Part shown: positions 20,841-31,061 of the stretch, in pieces
Layout: each line of letters starts with the position of its first letter
How positions within the stretch are numbered: the first letter of the stretch is position 1
Assembly (NCBI RefSeq): GCF_001152565.1
Contig: NZ_CQAZ01000004.1
Coordinates: forward strand, 1 to 64,000
Direction of reading: 5' to 3'
DNA from: Yersinia pekkanenii
GTDB lineage: Bacteria; Pseudomonadota; Gammaproteobacteria; Enterobacterales; Enterobacteriaceae
DNA: 64,000 nt
Made by a program: the position numbers and the translations under genes
Notes under the pieces: generated by a model
The model's database searches: none
What the model saw: only the letters and a program-made list of their open reading frames with translations
Told to the model about the DNA's origin: nothing

Positions 20841-21128
20841 TTAGGCTATCTGCTTCACTTCCTTGATCTCAAGGCTTTCCAGCTTGCCTTCTATCGCTTT
20901 GATAAAAGCTTTAACATGCTCAGTGTGCTTATGTTTTTCCAAGGCGTCGCCTGATGCCCAACGTTCGAAAAACACGAAAGAACCTTTTTGGTCGTTTTCG
21001 GCATGGAGATCATATTGTAGACTCCCCTTTTCCTCGCGACTCGGTTCTATAACCTGATGAACCGCTTCTTTTATCTCATCAATAAATTCAGACTTTGCCA
21101 CTAAACTGGCGATGACGCGGACTTCCAT
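20841..21128 (-). CDS. Antibiotic biosynthesis monooxygenase (ABM) domain protein
   Basis: A 95-residue single-domain protein of the dimeric ferredoxin-like ABM fold (VRVIASLVAKSEFIDEI; SLQYDLHAENDQKGSFVFFE; HKHTEHVKAF). Small members act as quinol monooxygenases (YgiN type) or have unknown roles. The start at 21128 has GGGAGA seven bases upstream; a longer frame to 21179 lacks one. It converges on rne and is divergent from pyrC. Substrate cannot be told. Confidence 0.85.
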   Translation of the reverse strand: MEVRVIASLVAKSEFIDEIKEAVHQVIEPSREEKGSLQYDLHAENDQKGSFVFFERWASGDALEKHKHTEHVKAFIKAIEGKLESLEIKEVKQIA

Positions 21129-21354
21129 AGTTATTCTCCCATCAGTACATTCGATTAGCCGTATTTTACTGCCAATCAACAGCTCGCCCTATCGGGCAAT
21201 GTTAGCTTGAGCCTCTCTATAAGATGCCCTTTTTAGGTTATTTTCAACTTACCCCGAACAATTGATGCATCCTGCGCATTTTCCGCTTATCCTTACACCC
21301 CGCCGGAAACAGCATAAAACCCCGATATCTCATCATGACTGCGGAGCTCGTTAA

Positions 21355-22401
21355 ATGACTGCACAACCCCAAACCCTGAAAATTCGCCGCCCGGATGACT
21401 GGCATATTCACTTACGTGATGACGAAATGCTCCGTACCGTGCTGCCCTATACATCCGAGGTGTTTGCCCGTGCCATCGTCATGCCAAACCTGGCCGCGCC
21501 GATTACCACCGTGGCCGCTGCCAAGGCTTATCGAGAACAAATTTTAGCCGCAGTACCTGCCGGACATAAATTCACACCATTAATGACGTGCTACCTGACC
21601 AATACCCTTGATACCAAAGAACTGACTGCCGGCTTTGAACAGGGCGTGTTTACTGCGGCAAAACTCTATCCTGCCAATGCCACGACTAACTCAAATCACG
21701 GTGTATCCGATATCCCAGCGATATACCCGTTATTTGAGCAAATGCAGAAGATAGGTATGCCGCTGCTTATTCATGGGGAAGTCACCGAAGCCACTGTCGA
21801 TATATTCGATCGTGAAGCTCGCTTTATTGACCAAATACTGGAACCGATCCGTTGCAAATTCCCTGAGTTGAAAATTGTCTTTGAGCACATTACGACTAAA
21901 GATGCGGCCGACTATGTGCTGGCAGGCGATCGTTTTCTCGGGGCGACCATCACTCCACAGCATCTAATGTTTAATCGGAATCACATGTTAGTTGGCGGCA
22001 TTCGCCCCCATTTGTTCTGCCTGCCAATATTGAAGCGTAGCACTCACCAAGAGGCATTACGTCAGGCGGTAGCCAGTGGCTCAGACCGTTTCTTCCTGGG
22101 GACTGACTCTGCTCCCCATACCAGGCAGCGTAAAGAGTCATCTTGCGGCTGTGCCGGGGTTTTCAATGCGCCATCAGCCTTGCCTGCCTATGCTACGGTG
22201 TTTGAAGAGATGGAGGCGTTACAACATCTTGAAGCATTCTGTTCCTTAAATGGCCCACTCTTCTATGGCCTGCCGCTTAATGAAGGCTTTGTTGAATTGG
22301 TTAAGACTCCGTTCCAACAGCCGGAAGAGATCCCGTTAGGTGATGAATCCGTCATCCCATTTCTGGCCGGGCAGACGATTAATTGGGCAGTTAAACGCTG
22401 A
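21355..22401 (+). CDS. pyrC: Dihydroorotase
   Basis: It closes carbamoyl-aspartate to dihydroorotate in pyrimidine synthesis. The 348-residue zinc TIM-barrel matches the E. coli class II enzyme in length: [14 protein letters not shown] (first zinc ligands), [17 protein letters not shown] (carboxylated lysine), [17 protein letters not shown] and [19 protein letters not shown] precedes the ATG at a normal distance. Its own terminator separates it from dinI. Confidence 0.97.
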   Translation: MTAQPQTLKIRRPDDWHIHLRDDEMLRTVLPYTSEVFARAIVMPNLAAPITTVAAAKAYREQILAAVPAGHKFTPLMTCYLTNTLDTKELTAGFEQGVFTAAKLYPANATTNSNHGVSDIPAIYPLFEQMQKIGMPLLIHGEVTEATVDIFDREARFIDQILEPIRCKFPELKIVFEHITTKDAADYVLAGDRFLGATITPQHLMFNRNHMLVGGIRPHLFCLPILKRSTHQEALRQAVASGSDRFFLGTDSAPHTRQRKESSCGCAGVFNAPSALPAYATVFEEMEALQHLEAFCSLNGPLFYGLPLNEGFVELVKTPFQQPEEIPLGDESVIPFLAGQTINWAVKR

Positions 22402-22407
22402 TAACTA

Positions 22408-22447
22408 TCACTGGAGAATATTATTCTCTCTCCGGTGACAGATTTTT
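22408..22447 (+). terminator. pyrC terminator
   Basis: TCACTGGAGA pairs with TCTCCGGTGA (one G-T pair) seven bases after the pyrC stop, followed by a T-rich tail. Confidence 0.75.
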
Positions 22448-22478
22448 ATATCAGTCACTTGCAACCTGAATATTTACA

Positions 22479-22494
22479 CTGTATAAATAACCAG
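22479..22494 (+). promoter_or_regulatory. LexA box of dinI
   Basis: CTGTATAAATAACCAG is identical to the E. coli dinI SOS box as I recall it and fits CTGT-N8-(A/C)CAG. It lies 24 bases before the dinI start codon. Confidence 0.9.
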
Positions 22495-22517
22495 TATTAA
22501 TATTTGGAGGGGCAAAT

Positions 22518-22763
22518 ATGCGTGTTGAAGTCAGTATTGACAGAAAAAATCAGTTACCCGCAGGTGCTATTGAAGCGCTAACCAATGAATTGAGTAAACG
22601 ACTAACGACAAAGTTCCCCGATACCACTACTGCGGTACAGGTGCGCTATGCCGGTGCGAATAATCTTTCTGTTTTAGGCGCTGCCAAAACAGATAAAGAT
22701 CTGATCTCTGAAATATTACAAGAAATATGGGAAAGCGCTGACGACTGGTTCGATGCGGAGTAA
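22518..22763 (+). CDS. dinI: DNA damage-inducible protein I
   Basis: An 81-residue SOS protein that binds RecA filaments and modulates LexA and UmuD cleavage. It has the DinI fold (MRVEVSIDRKNQLPAGAIEA) and the strongly acidic C-terminal helix EILQEIWESADDWFDAE that mimics DNA to RecA. GGAGGGG precedes the start, and a LexA box lies just upstream. It follows pyrC as in E. coli. Confidence 0.95.
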   Translation: MRVEVSIDRKNQLPAGAIEALTNELSKRLTTKFPDTTTAVQVRYAGANNLSVLGAAKTDKDLISEILQEIWESADDWFDAE

Positions 22764-22782
22764 CCCCATTAATGCTGTTTTT

Positions 22783-22810
22783 GCCGGGGAGTCGTTCCTC
22801 GGCTTTTTTA
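22783..22810 (+). terminator. dinI terminator
   Basis: GCCGGGGA pairs with TCCTCGGC (one G-T pair), followed by six T, 20 bases after the dinI stop. Confidence 0.8.
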
Positions 22811-23030
22811 TTTCAGATTTGAGCCTCCCTGTGCCTCTGCATACTTATTTTATTAACCTCACGTTCACTCTCTGATTAATTAATCATCAGATAATAAATA
22901 ATTTGTAAATATTTCCCATTAATCGCCAAATTCATTGCGGGTTGCGTATACTGAAAAAGCTCACTTAATAATGAGCCGCATTGATCCTCATTAGTCACTC
23001 CTATCAGTAACTACTATATAAGGGGTCTTT

Positions 23031-23285
23031 ATGGACAGAAATGATGAAGTTATTCAGACTCACCCGCTTGTAGGCTGGGATATCAGCACGGTAGATGTAT
23101 ACGACGCGATGATGATACGTCTTCATTACCTGTCTTCTTTGGATCAACCACCAGAGGATGCACTAGTCGATAGAACGCTCTGGCTGACGACCGATGTTGC
23201 ACGCCAATTAATTAATATCTTAGAAGCTGGCATTGCTAAAATTGAGTCATCGGAATATCAAGATCTTGACCACCGTAAACATTAA
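23031..23285 (+). CDS. bssS: Biofilm regulator BssS
   Basis: An 84-residue cytosolic protein of the BssS (YceP) family, which affects biofilm formation and indole/AI-2 responses in E. coli by an unknown mechanism. NEVIQTHPLVGWDISTVDVYDA-type N-terminus and LWLTTDVARQLINILEAGIA are the conserved parts. AAGGGG precedes the ATG. A TATACT box at 22947-22952 is a plausible promoter. Gene order dinI-bssS-solA is that of E. coli. Confidence 0.93.
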   Translation: MDRNDEVIQTHPLVGWDISTVDVYDAMMIRLHYLSSLDQPPEDALVDRTLWLTTDVARQLINILEAGIAKIESSEYQDLDHRKH

Positions 23286-23318
23286 TTTTTATCCATCTGA
23301 TAATACTTTCAATGATCC

Positions 23319-23360
23319 AAAAAAACAGGCACCAGTGAATATCACTGGGTGCCTGTTTAT
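23319..23360 (+). terminator. bssS terminator
   Basis: AACAGGCACCAGTG and CACTGGGTGCCTGTT form a long stem, with A-rich left and T-rich right flanks. Confidence 0.85.
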
Positions 23361-23520
23361 TAACCATTCTCGTAGTGATAAACGTAACATCCCTTTTTCT
23401 CCCCTCTTTCCCGTGTTATTACTGTCGTTTTAATTATATCGTTACTGTTACTCACTTTTATTTATATCCTCTGGTGAATACCGCAGGAAAGGCAGACAAC
23501 GATACTTGGAGTGTAACAAC

Positions 23521-24642
23521 ATGGATTATGATTTGATTGTCATTGGCAGCGGTTCTGTTGGTTCAGCGGCGGGTTACTACGCCTCGCAAGCAGGTCTAAA
23601 AGTATTGATGATTGATCGTGCTATGCCACCACATCAGGCTGGCAGTCATCATGGCGATACGCGAATCATCCGTCATGCGTATGGTGAAGGGGAGAAATAT
23701 GTTCCTTTAGTCTTGCGCGCACAAACTCTATGGGATCAATTATCTGCTCAGACCGGCGAAAAGTTATTCCATGCCAGTGGTGTCATTAATCTCGGCTCTG
23801 ATGACTCAACCTTTCTGAGAAATGCCAAAGATAGTGCTCAACAATATAATTTACCTGTAGAAATATTGGATGCTAGCCAGATCCGCGCAAAGTGGCCGGT
23901 ATTTACCGTGCCAGACAACTATATCGGCGTATTCGAACCTCAAGCAGGTTATCTGCGCTCAGAGTTAGCCATTAAAACGCTGATTAAAGCTGTCACTGAA
24001 GCGGGTTGCGGTATTCTATTCAATTGTCCAGTTACCGCTATCAAGCCACTGGATGAGGGCGTTGATGTTGTGACCATCGACGGTACCTATAGTGCCAACA
24101 AAGTCGTTGTCACTATAGGTACCTGGGTCAAAGAACTGCTGCCCGAGTTGCCCGTGACAACCCTACGCAAAGTCTTTTCCTGGCATCATGCCGACGGGCG
24201 CTACAGTGAGGGGAACCATTTCCCCGCATTCACAGTAGAAACACCGGATAATATCCACTATTACGGTTTCCCCTCACAGAATGATGAACTGAAACTCGGC
24301 AAACATAATGGTGGGCAACCCATTCAGTCGGCCGCACAACGTAAACCTTTTGGTCGTTATGCGGAGGATGGCACTGAAGTATTTGGTTTTTTACGTCACT
24401 TCCTACCAGGAGTGGGTGTCTGCCTGCACGGTGCTGCCTGTAGCTATGATATGAGCCCTGATGAAGATTTCATCATCGATACCTTACCGAATAACGACAA
24501 TATTATGGTGGTAACCGGCCTGAGCGGTCATGGATTTAAGTTCGCTACAGCCCTGGGAGAAGTAGCAGCACTCTTTGCACAGAATAAACCGTCACCCATT
24601 GATATTTCGGCCTTTTCTTTGTCTCGTTTTACTGATTTTTAA
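23521..24642 (+). CDS. solA: N-methyl-L-tryptophan oxidase
   Basis: A 373-residue sarcosine-oxidase-like flavoenzyme that demethylates N-methyl amino acids with release of formaldehyde and peroxide. [16 protein letters not shown] is the FAD dinucleotide fold; [16 protein letters not shown] is typical of the family; the covalent-FAD cysteine lies in [16 protein letters not shown]. The start MDYDLIVIG at 23521 has GGAG nine bases upstream; a start at 23506 is weaker. Length is one residue more than E. coli SolA. Confidence 0.95.
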   Translation: MDYDLIVIGSGSVGSAAGYYASQAGLKVLMIDRAMPPHQAGSHHGDTRIIRHAYGEGEKYVPLVLRAQTLWDQLSAQTGEKLFHASGVINLGSDDSTFLRNAKDSAQQYNLPVEILDASQIRAKWPVFTVPDNYIGVFEPQAGYLRSELAIKTLIKAVTEAGCGILFNCPVTAIKPLDEGVDVVTIDGTYSANKVVVTIGTWVKELLPELPVTTLRKVFSWHHADGRYSEGNHFPAFTVETPDNIHYYGFPSQNDELKLGKHNGGQPIQSAAQRKPFGRYAEDGTEVFGFLRHFLPGVGVCLHGAACSYDMSPDEDFIIDTLPNNDNIMVVTGLSGHGFKFATALGEVAALFAQNKPSPIDISAFSLSRFTDF

Positions 24643-24676
24643 TGCCGTAACACGCCAGTACCTCACCGAATTATTA

Positions 24677-24717
24677 CCGATGACTGTTTCTGTTTTATAT
24701 CAGTCATCGGCTTTTTA
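24677..24717 (+). terminator. solA terminator
   Basis: CCGATGACTG and CAGTCATCGG form a perfect ten-pair stem followed by CTTTTTAT. Confidence 0.85.
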
Positions 24718-24901
24718 TCCACTGATTTATACCGTTATACAAGTATAATACATCGCTAATTTAATAATTAGCAGATGGTTCTATTCGTAAAAGTCATCAA
24801 AACCATTCGCGATTCCCGAATTGACGTTTTAGGCATCAGAAGGCTACCTTATCCTTGTATGCGGCCAGGTATGGTTGCTATTAGACAAGGATGTATGCCA
24901 C

Positions 24902-25486
24902 ATGAAAATATTAATTATCGACGAATGTTTTTATACCCGCTCAGGGGTAAATTCATATTTGACTAACGATTCATCTCTCAATTTAATGGATGTGTCTTCA
25001 GTTAGCCAGGCTACAGTAGCCATTTATGATTTTGATCCTGAGATAATCATTGTTAATCTCACGCAATATTGTCGATACGGTGGACATTGTCCGTTATTAG
25101 AACAATTTCTAAGTTGTTGTAGCCGGGCTCAAGTTTATATTTACCTGGATGCATCATATCCATTTAGTGAGTTCCCCATACCTCTGACTAACTCAGTCTC
25201 CATCCTGGCGAAAAGGCGCTTACCTGAGCTGCTACAAAAGCTATCAGACCTTTCAGAGTATCCCCATAAGCTACCTCTCCCCTGCCCCGCATCCCTATTC
25301 AGCCCACAAGAACATAAAGTGATGTGCTACTGGATGATGGAGATGCCAAATTACCGTATTGCCAGGAAGTTAAACATCAGCGATAGCACGGTTTATTCGC
25401 ATAAGCGGCATATCACCGAGAAAATAAAAGTCAGAAATCGCCTGGAACTCTGTTTTATTTATAATGTATTTAAATATTTATATTGA
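24902..25486 (+). CDS. LuxR-type regulator with pseudo-receiver (RcsA-like)
   Basis: A 194-residue transcription regulator. Residues 1-125 look like a receiver (MKILIIDECFYTRSGVNSYL), but the phosphorylation-site Asp is replaced by Asn in IIIVNLTQY (N52). Residues 138-194 are a LuxR helix-turn-helix (FSPQEHKVMCYWMMEMPNYR; IARKLNISDSTVYSHKRHIT). The architecture and the N-terminal I(I/M)D-C-YTR-G pattern are close to RcsA, the auxiliary partner of RcsB. AAGGAT precedes the start at 24902. Codon use is AT-rich relative to neighbours, and E. coli lacks it here. Target genes are unknown. Confidence 0.75.
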   Translation: MKILIIDECFYTRSGVNSYLTNDSSLNLMDVSSVSQATVAIYDFDPEIIIVNLTQYCRYGGHCPLLEQFLSCCSRAQVYIYLDASYPFSEFPIPLTNSVSILAKRRLPELLQKLSDLSEYPHKLPLPCPASLFSPQEHKVMCYWMMEMPNYRIARKLNISDSTVYSHKRHITEKIKVRNRLELCFIYNVFKYLY

Positions 25487-25786
25487 ACATAATCATGCAA
25501 TTAAGAATATAATAGCGAAAGGGATATCTATTTTAATCGACTGGATACATCTGTAGTCTTTTTATCATGAGTAATTTGGTCGGAATAATATTGTAGATAT
25601 GCTTTACCGTTAAAGTAATCGGTCATATTACATTTAGCACTGTTATTAAAACACAATATTGACTCTTTACATTTGAGTGAGTATTTTTTCATTACTTACA
25701 GATATAGGAATTTAACTTGCCAGCTCATTGTTTACAAAAGTAAAAGTCCCTATAATGAGCGACGATTTTAGCCGCAGGCAGTCAGT

Positions 25787-25900
25787 ATGTTAAATAAATG
25801 TCTTTCGATGGTTATCAATAATGTACGAGAGCATTTATTGATCTACATCTGCTTATGGCTGATTCTACTGGCGCTGGATATTTATCTCTTTTTTTATTAA
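25787..25900 (+). CDS. yceO: Small membrane protein YceO (DUF2770)
   Basis: A 37-residue protein, too short for most gene callers. It reads MLNKCLSMVINNVREHL, then one hydrophobic helix (LIYICLWLILLALDIYLFFY). INN(V/I)REHL followed by a single membrane span and a Tyr/Phe-rich end matches E. coli YceO, which also lies beside solA. The binding site is weak (GCAGG). Function is unknown. The 300 bases between the upstream regulator and this gene are AT-rich and show nothing else. Confidence 0.7.
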   Translation: MLNKCLSMVINNVREHLLIYICLWLILLALDIYLFFY

Positions 25901-25989
25901 CCCGTTCTCGCAATACCTCTTTCTTTGCCAGGCCAGCAGGCATAAATTCACCTGTGGCCCAGAGATAAATACGATATCAGAAGTTTGTC

Positions 25990-27033
25990 CTACTCATTTT
26001 GGCTGGGTTTACCATCACTCAGTAACACCGCAAATTTATAACCAGCAGGTGTTAATTCAAGTGCTATCTTGGCAATAATGGTTAACGGCACTGAGAGCAA
26101 CATGCCAATAGGCCCTAATAGCCACCCCCAGAAAATCAATGATAAGAACACCACGAGCGTTGACAGGCCCAAGCCACGCCCCATCATTCGTGGGTCAATA
26201 ATATTGCCGCCAATCAGGTTAATCAGAATATACCCGCCAGTGACGGCAAAAGCATCGGCAAAACCGTTAAATAACAGGGCCTGAATGATAGGTGGAATGG
26301 CAGCCAATACTGAGCCGATATTGGGAATATAATTTAATACAAACGCCAGTAGCCCCCAAAGGAAAGCAAAACGAACCCCCATCGCTGCCAGGAATAGCCA
26401 AATAACAATCCCCGTTGCAATGCTAATAATCGTTTTGATCACCAGATAATGGGTTACGCCATTTAGTGCACGTTTGAGGATAGCATTCCCTTGCTCCGGA
26501 TTATCAAACATCAATTGCATTTTATAAGGTAGGCGTTCGACTTCAAACAGCATAAAGACCACCGTCATCAGCAGCAAGAACATGCTGGTCATGGCACCTG
26601 AAAGGTGACTCAGCAACCGGGTGACAAAGTTCATCGCGGTACTGGGATCGACATACTTCATGATGTCATCCACCGAGAACTCGATATTAAAGCGCATCGC
26701 GAACTCTTGTAGATCGCGCATTTTTTCCAGCATCATCCCGCGATATTGCGGTAATGAGCGGGCAAACTCATTGAGGGACGAACCTAAGCGGCCAAATAAT
26801 AATGCCATGAGTAAAATAATAATGGTCACTAATAACACAATCGCCAGGGTGCGGGGAATTTTGAACCGCTCCAGAAGTTTTACTAATGGATTCAGGACGA
26901 TAGCAAGAAATATAGCTAATAGGAATGGAACCACGATGGGTGATGCTGCTTTGATCCCCGCCATGATGACCACCAACATTGCCAGCATCGTGACTAACCG
27001 TAGCCCTTGGCTACTCACTCCAGGTATTGTCAT
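25990..27033 (-). CDS. tqsA: AI-2E family transporter TqsA
   Basis: A 347-residue polytopic inner-membrane protein. E. coli TqsA (YdgG) controls export of the quorum-sensing signal AI-2. About seven membrane spans are visible; the conserved C-terminal block [37 protein letters not shown] and [18 protein letters not shown] is almost identical to E. coli. The start [10 protein letters not shown] at 27033 has AAGGA; an upstream GTG at 27060 lacks a site. It lies away from its E. coli neighbours. Direct transport of AI-2 is debated for the family. Confidence 0.88.
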   Translation of the reverse strand: MTIPGVSSQGLRLVTMLAMLVVIMAGIKAASPIVVPFLLAIFLAIVLNPLVKLLERFKIPRTLAIVLLVTIIILLMALLFGRLGSSLNEFARSLPQYRGMMLEKMRDLQEFAMRFNIEFSVDDIMKYVDPSTAMNFVTRLLSHLSGAMTSMFLLLMTVVFMLFEVERLPYKMQLMFDNPEQGNAILKRALNGVTHYLVIKTIISIATGIVIWLFLAAMGVRFAFLWGLLAFVLNYIPNIGSVLAAIPPIIQALLFNGFADAFAVTGGYILINLIGGNIIDPRMMGRGLGLSTLVVFLSLIFWGWLLGPIGMLLSVPLTIIAKIALELTPAGYKFAVLLSDGKPSQNE

Positions 27034-27150
27034 TATCAATCCTTGTATCGGAACCGCCACCGCTCTAAAAATGGCAAAAAAAGACGCTATCGAATAAAAT
27101 AACCAACAACGTCTAACTTTAATAGTACATCCAGTAGGTTAACCCTACGA

Positions 27151-28218
27151 CTATTTATTATCCGCACTCTTTTCTGGCATCGGAATATGCATGGTGGTTT
27201 GCAATAATCCCTTCGATTTGTTGAAAATCTTAATACCGTTTTCACGCCCTGCACGACGGGAACGTTGTTCTTCCTGCGGTAACGTCAGCTCTTCCTGACA
27301 AATAGCACTACAGCAACCTTCGAATTTTGCCGCACAAGCCGGACACTGAATAAACAGCAAATGGCAGCCGTCATTCTTACAGTTAGTATGTGTGTCACAA
27401 GCCGTACCGCACTGATGGCAATGTGCTATCACATCGTCAGAAATACGTTCGCCCATCCGCTCATCAAAAACAAAGTTTTTACCAATAAACTTCAGCGGCA
27501 AACCTTGTTCTTTCGCTTTACGGGCATATTCGATAATGCCGCCTTCAACGTGATACACATTTTTAAAGCCATTATGTAACATATAAGCGCTGGCTTTCTC
27601 ACAACGGATCCCTCCGGTGCAATACATAACAATATTCTTATCTTTGTCATGTTGCAGCATTTCAACCGCCATTGGCAGTTGCTCACGGAAGGTATCAGAA
27701 GGGACTTCGATCGCATTTTCGAAATGGCCCACTTCGTATTCATAATGATTGCGCATATCGACAAACAGGGTATCGGGGGAGTCGATCATCTGATTGACCT
27801 GATCCGCCTTCAGATAATGCCCCACATTGCTGGGATCGAAACTGTCATCATTGAGACCATCGGCTACAATGCGCTCGCGAACTTTCATGCGCAGCACCCA
27901 GAATGACTTACCGTCATCCTCATGAGCCACATTCAGCCGCACCTGATCGAGTGCTGGGTGCGCGGCAAACAGTACGGTTTTGAACTCAGCATAACGATTA
28001 GCTGGCACACTGATTTGCGCATTGATCCCTTCCTTCGCCACATAAACCCGGCCAAATACCCCGAGTTTAACAAATTGGCTATACAGGCTATCGCGGAAGG
28101 TTTTGGCATCTTCCAGAGTAAAGTATTTATAAAAAGAAACTGTGGTGCGCGGTTCGGTTTCAGCCAACATGCGCGCTTTAAGTTCCTCATTAGAAATTCG
28201 GTTATGTAACACTGGCAT
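27151..28218 (-). CDS. trhO: tRNA uridine(34) hydroxylase TrhO
   Basis: A rhodanese-like enzyme (YceA) that forms 5-hydroxyuridine at the wobble position using oxygen. The 355 residues include an N-terminal acylphosphatase-like domain, the rhodanese domain with the active cysteine in [16 protein letters not shown] (C200), and a C-terminal cysteine cluster ([31 protein letters not shown]). In E. coli it lies near lpxL, as here, but a ttr scar now intervenes. Confidence 0.95.
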   Translation of the reverse strand: MPVLHNRISNEELKARMLAETEPRTTVSFYKYFTLEDAKTFRDSLYSQFVKLGVFGRVYVAKEGINAQISVPANRYAEFKTVLFAAHPALDQVRLNVAHEDDGKSFWVLRMKVRERIVADGLNDDSFDPSNVGHYLKADQVNQMIDSPDTLFVDMRNHYEYEVGHFENAIEVPSDTFREQLPMAVEMLQHDKDKNIVMYCTGGIRCEKASAYMLHNGFKNVYHVEGGIIEYARKAKEQGLPLKFIGKNFVFDERMGERISDDVIAHCHQCGTACDTHTNCKNDGCHLLFIQCPACAAKFEGCCSAICQEELTLPQEEQRSRRAGRENGIKIFNKSKGLLQTTMHIPMPEKSADNK

Positions 28219-28479
28219 GGTGTACGTTCCTGTCTTTCGAAGAGGTTACTGATAAATATTTAACTACTGCTCAATGGGTTACGTAATTCATTAGACAGCT
28301 AACCACGATAATACACCGCGCAATAGAACTGATATTTTGGCACGGGCAGGCCCACGCGGCGCACATAATACCTGAAACACCGCGACGGCACATCTTTAGT
28401 GGCGTTCACCATCGGTAAAAGCGGAGTGAATGAATGACACCCGTTTATATATCGGAGATATCATAACGCAGAAATAAAA

Positions 28480-28507
28480 AATCCCTCTTCAATTGGAGGG
28501 ATTTAAG
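28480..28507 (-). terminator. Terminator after ttrA remnant
   Basis: AATCCCTC and GAGGGATT form an eight-pair stem with a six-T run on the minus strand, 22 bases past the ttrA remnant. It is probably the surviving terminator of the lost ttr operon. The 260 bases from here to trhO show no gene. Confidence 0.7.
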
Positions 28508-28528
28508 TCAAAATTGATTGCCTGCTAG

Positions 28529-29215
28529 CTAATCACTTCCAGTTTTGCGGGTGATCCTTGCCGCACAGCCGCCCCGCTCACGCGGCCCGGTGGCATCACC
28601 GTTCCAACTTTTCTCATAAGGTGCAAAGCGCCCGCCACGGGCCAGCAAATAAGCCACCCGCCGTTGCTCATCAGGGTGCAAACTGCGCCGTAAAGCAGGC
28701 TATAACCGATCCACTCCGGTTAACTTAAGCTCGTCATCAGCGGCCAATGGCAGTGGTTTTTCACCGCCATACGCTATATTGGCGGCAGCCCGTAAGTAAT
28801 AATCTTCAGCGCGATCCAGTGGCAAATTATTGCCCTGATTGTCCTGCATGGCATTGGCACCAAATCCCGGCAGTTGTAATGCTTTCGCCACCGCAATCAA
28901 GAGACTTTCCATGGCGACAGGTTCGCCTTCAGCCGTGCGAGCAGTACGCGACTTTATCACTGGCCAACGGGCGGTACTGGCTTTCACCCACACCCCAGCC
29001 CACGGCGCACTGAACCCCCAGCGCTCAAAATTATGGCTATCCGGCACGATATAATCAGCCAGTGCCGTGGTTTCATTCATAAAAGCATCGATAGCGATAA
29101 ACAGTGGCAGTTGACGTGAGTCTTTCAGTTTTTCTTCAATCAGATTACGTAAACCCGCAACCCCATACAGTGGGTTGGTCATAACCGCCCATGGCGAACT
29201 GCCACAGGCGGTTGA
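28529..29215 (-). pseudogene. ttrA: Tetrathionate reductase subunit A remnant
   Basis: A fragment of the molybdopterin catalytic subunit of tetrathionate reductase. It reads NPLYGVAGLRNLIEEKLKD, LPLFIAIDAFMNETTALADY, IVPDSHNFERWGFSAPWAG and LPLDRAEDYYLR, in TtrA order. TAG at 28700-28702 breaks it after LTGVDRL; the frame then stays open (PALRRSLHPDEQRRVAYLLA) to TAG at 28529-28531, with the last 20 residues unlike TtrA. The N-terminal two thirds are missing and abut a ttrR fragment in the opposite orientation near 29175. It is non-functional. Confidence 0.8.
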
Positions 29216-29531
29216 GCAGATGAAACTGGGCGCGGTCGATTTCTTACAAAAACCGGTCGCCACTGCGCCGTTGATTGCAGCCTTACAACAGGGTTTTCAG
29301 CAATCAGAACAACTTATCACCCGCCGACAGGTACAACAGCGCTATGCTTCCCTAACGCCACGAGAGCAGATGATTGCGCAATGGGTTATGCAAGGTTTGA
29401 TTAACCGCGATATCGCCGATAGAGCCTGTGTATCCGTCAGAACAGTAGAAGTGCATAGGGCCAAAGTGATGGAAAAAATGGCGGTTAACAACTTAGCTGA
29501 ATTAGTCAGCATGCTGAGTCCGATACAATAA
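29175..29531 (+). pseudogene. ttrR: Tetrathionate response regulator TtrR remnant
   Basis: The frame encodes the second half of a FixJ-type regulator: the end of the receiver (VITAHGELPQAVEQMKLGAV, DFLQKPV with the conserved Lys) and a complete LuxR helix-turn-helix (LTPREQMIAQWVMQGLINRD; VSVRTVEVHRAKVMEKMAV). The first half of the receiver, with its phosphorylated Asp, is missing, and no good start exists. TtrR is expected in a ttr locus, and its neighbour is a ttrA fragment. Together they show that the genes between (ttrS, B, C) were deleted. Confidence 0.75.
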
Positions 29532-29956
29532 TCGAATTAAAGCAAACGGCTGACAAACTTCGACGACTCGATCTTACGAGGTAAGGACGGGCAGAAGAGT
29601 AAAGCGTCCGCGCTCGAGCCGACATGGATGTATTCACGGCGTCTTTACGATCGGCTTGTTGTCACCGCTCCGAGCAGGTTGTCATTAACCTCATTAAATC
29701 GGGGTATTTAACGTTCAACCCGGTTGATTTACCGGTCGGGATCATCAACAACAAAGCATAAAAATGATTTTTTAATGCGGTCTTTTTTCCCTGTAAGCCC
29801 CTAAAAATGCCAGAATAGTCTACCTTAAATCACAGATGAGACAGACCAACAGGTTGGTATCGGCACCGTTTGAGGCTTGCGAAGTGAGTCCCAACTCCGC
29901 TATCAAGAGTAAATAGTTAACTGTCCGAATGAATGACAATGGCACTGAGAACAAAT
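29532..29956. other. Intergenic region with structured repeat-like stretch
   Basis: 425 bases without a gene. Around 29574-29700 a GC-rich segment holds hairpin-prone parts (GAGCCGACATGGATG, then ATTCACGGCGTCTTTACGAT). It resembles a dispersed sequence seen beside genes in Yersinia and relatives, but I cannot confirm copy number. The remainder is AT-rich and probably carries the lpxL promoter. Confidence 0.3.
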
Positions 29957-30877
29957 ATGCAAGTTCCTTCTTTTAAAAGCTCACTACTGCACCCACGTTA
30001 CTGGCTGACCTGGATCGGCCTTGGTATTCTCTACCTATTGGTACGACTTCCCTACCCGGTTATCTATGTTCTTGGCACTTCCCTTGGCCGCTTTTCCATG
30101 CGTTTTCTCAAACGACGTAAACGAATAACACAGCGTAATCTGGAGCTATGCTTTCCTGATATGCCTCCGGCTGAGCGCGATGAGTTGCTGGTTAAGAATT
30201 TTGAATCGGTGGGAATGGGCCTGTTTGAAACCGGTATGGCATGGTTCTGGCCGAACTGGCGTATTGAACGCTGGTGCACCGTCAGTGGGCTGGAACACAT
30301 CCAGCAGGCACGTGATGAAGGCAAAGGCGTGTTGCTGATTGGCTTACATTTTCTTACGCTGGAACTGGGTGCCCGTATTTTCGGTATCTACAATCCGGGT
30401 ATTGGTGTCTATCGCCCTCATGATAATAAAGCCATGGACTGGATGCAGACCTGGGGTCGAATGCGTTCAAATAAAGCCATGTTGGATCGCCGGGACCTGA
30501 AAGGTATGATCCGTAGCCTGAAACAAGGCGAAATTATCTGGTATGCCCCAGATCATGATTACGGCCCGCGCAGCAGTGTATTTGTACCACTGTTCGCCGT
30601 AAACCAAGCCGCTACCACCACCGGAACTTATTTATTGGCACGAATGGGTAAACCCGCGATTATTCCTTTCACACCACGTCGTTTACCTGATGCTAAGGGC
30701 TATCAACTGCTTTTGCAGCCCGCCGTGGAGAACTTCCCACTGGATAACGAAGTGGAAGCGGCAGCCTTTATGAACAAAGTGATTGAAAAAGAGATTACCC
30801 AAGCCATTGATCAATACATGTGGCTGCATCGGCGTTTTAAAACCCGGCCGGAAGGTGCGCCTTCGTTGTATGAGTAA
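29957..30877 (+). CDS. lpxL: Lauroyl/palmitoleoyl-type Kdo2-lipid IVA acyltransferase
   Basis: An inner-membrane lipid A late acyltransferase of 306 residues. One N-terminal membrane span ([20 protein letters not shown]) is followed by the HX4E catalytic motif in [15 protein letters not shown], then [36 protein letters not shown] and the C-terminal [15 protein letters not shown]. It is closer to LpxL/LpxP than to LpxM. LpxL adds laurate and LpxP palmitoleate at low temperature; which applies cannot be settled by sequence alone, but location beside trhO and mdtG favours lpxL. The start at 29957 follows homologues. Confidence 0.9.
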   Translation: MQVPSFKSSLLHPRYWLTWIGLGILYLLVRLPYPVIYVLGTSLGRFSMRFLKRRKRITQRNLELCFPDMPPAERDELLVKNFESVGMGLFETGMAWFWPNWRIERWCTVSGLEHIQQARDEGKGVLLIGLHFLTLELGARIFGIYNPGIGVYRPHDNKAMDWMQTWGRMRSNKAMLDRRDLKGMIRSLKQGEIIWYAPDHDYGPRSSVFVPLFAVNQAATTTGTYLLARMGKPAIIPFTPRRLPDAKGYQLLLQPAVENFPLDNEVEAAAFMNKVIEKEITQAIDQYMWLHRRFKTRPEGAPSLYE

Positions 30878-31061
30878 ATAATCTATTCAGTAATGGCTTA
30901 TTCGAAAAAAGAATGACCAATAATAATGATAATTAGTTTACATCAATTTTTTTGATGCAATCTATCAGTATTATCCAATAGAGATAGGGGGCTGGTCTGA
31001 CGATACTGAATTAATTTCTCTGGGTTATTTTCTGGTTATTTTTTTCTTAATAAGGATAAAT

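Noticed and set aside
22783-23030. Possible small RNA between dinI and bssS
   Set aside because: Explained by the dinI terminator and an ordinary bssS leader; no second terminator is present.
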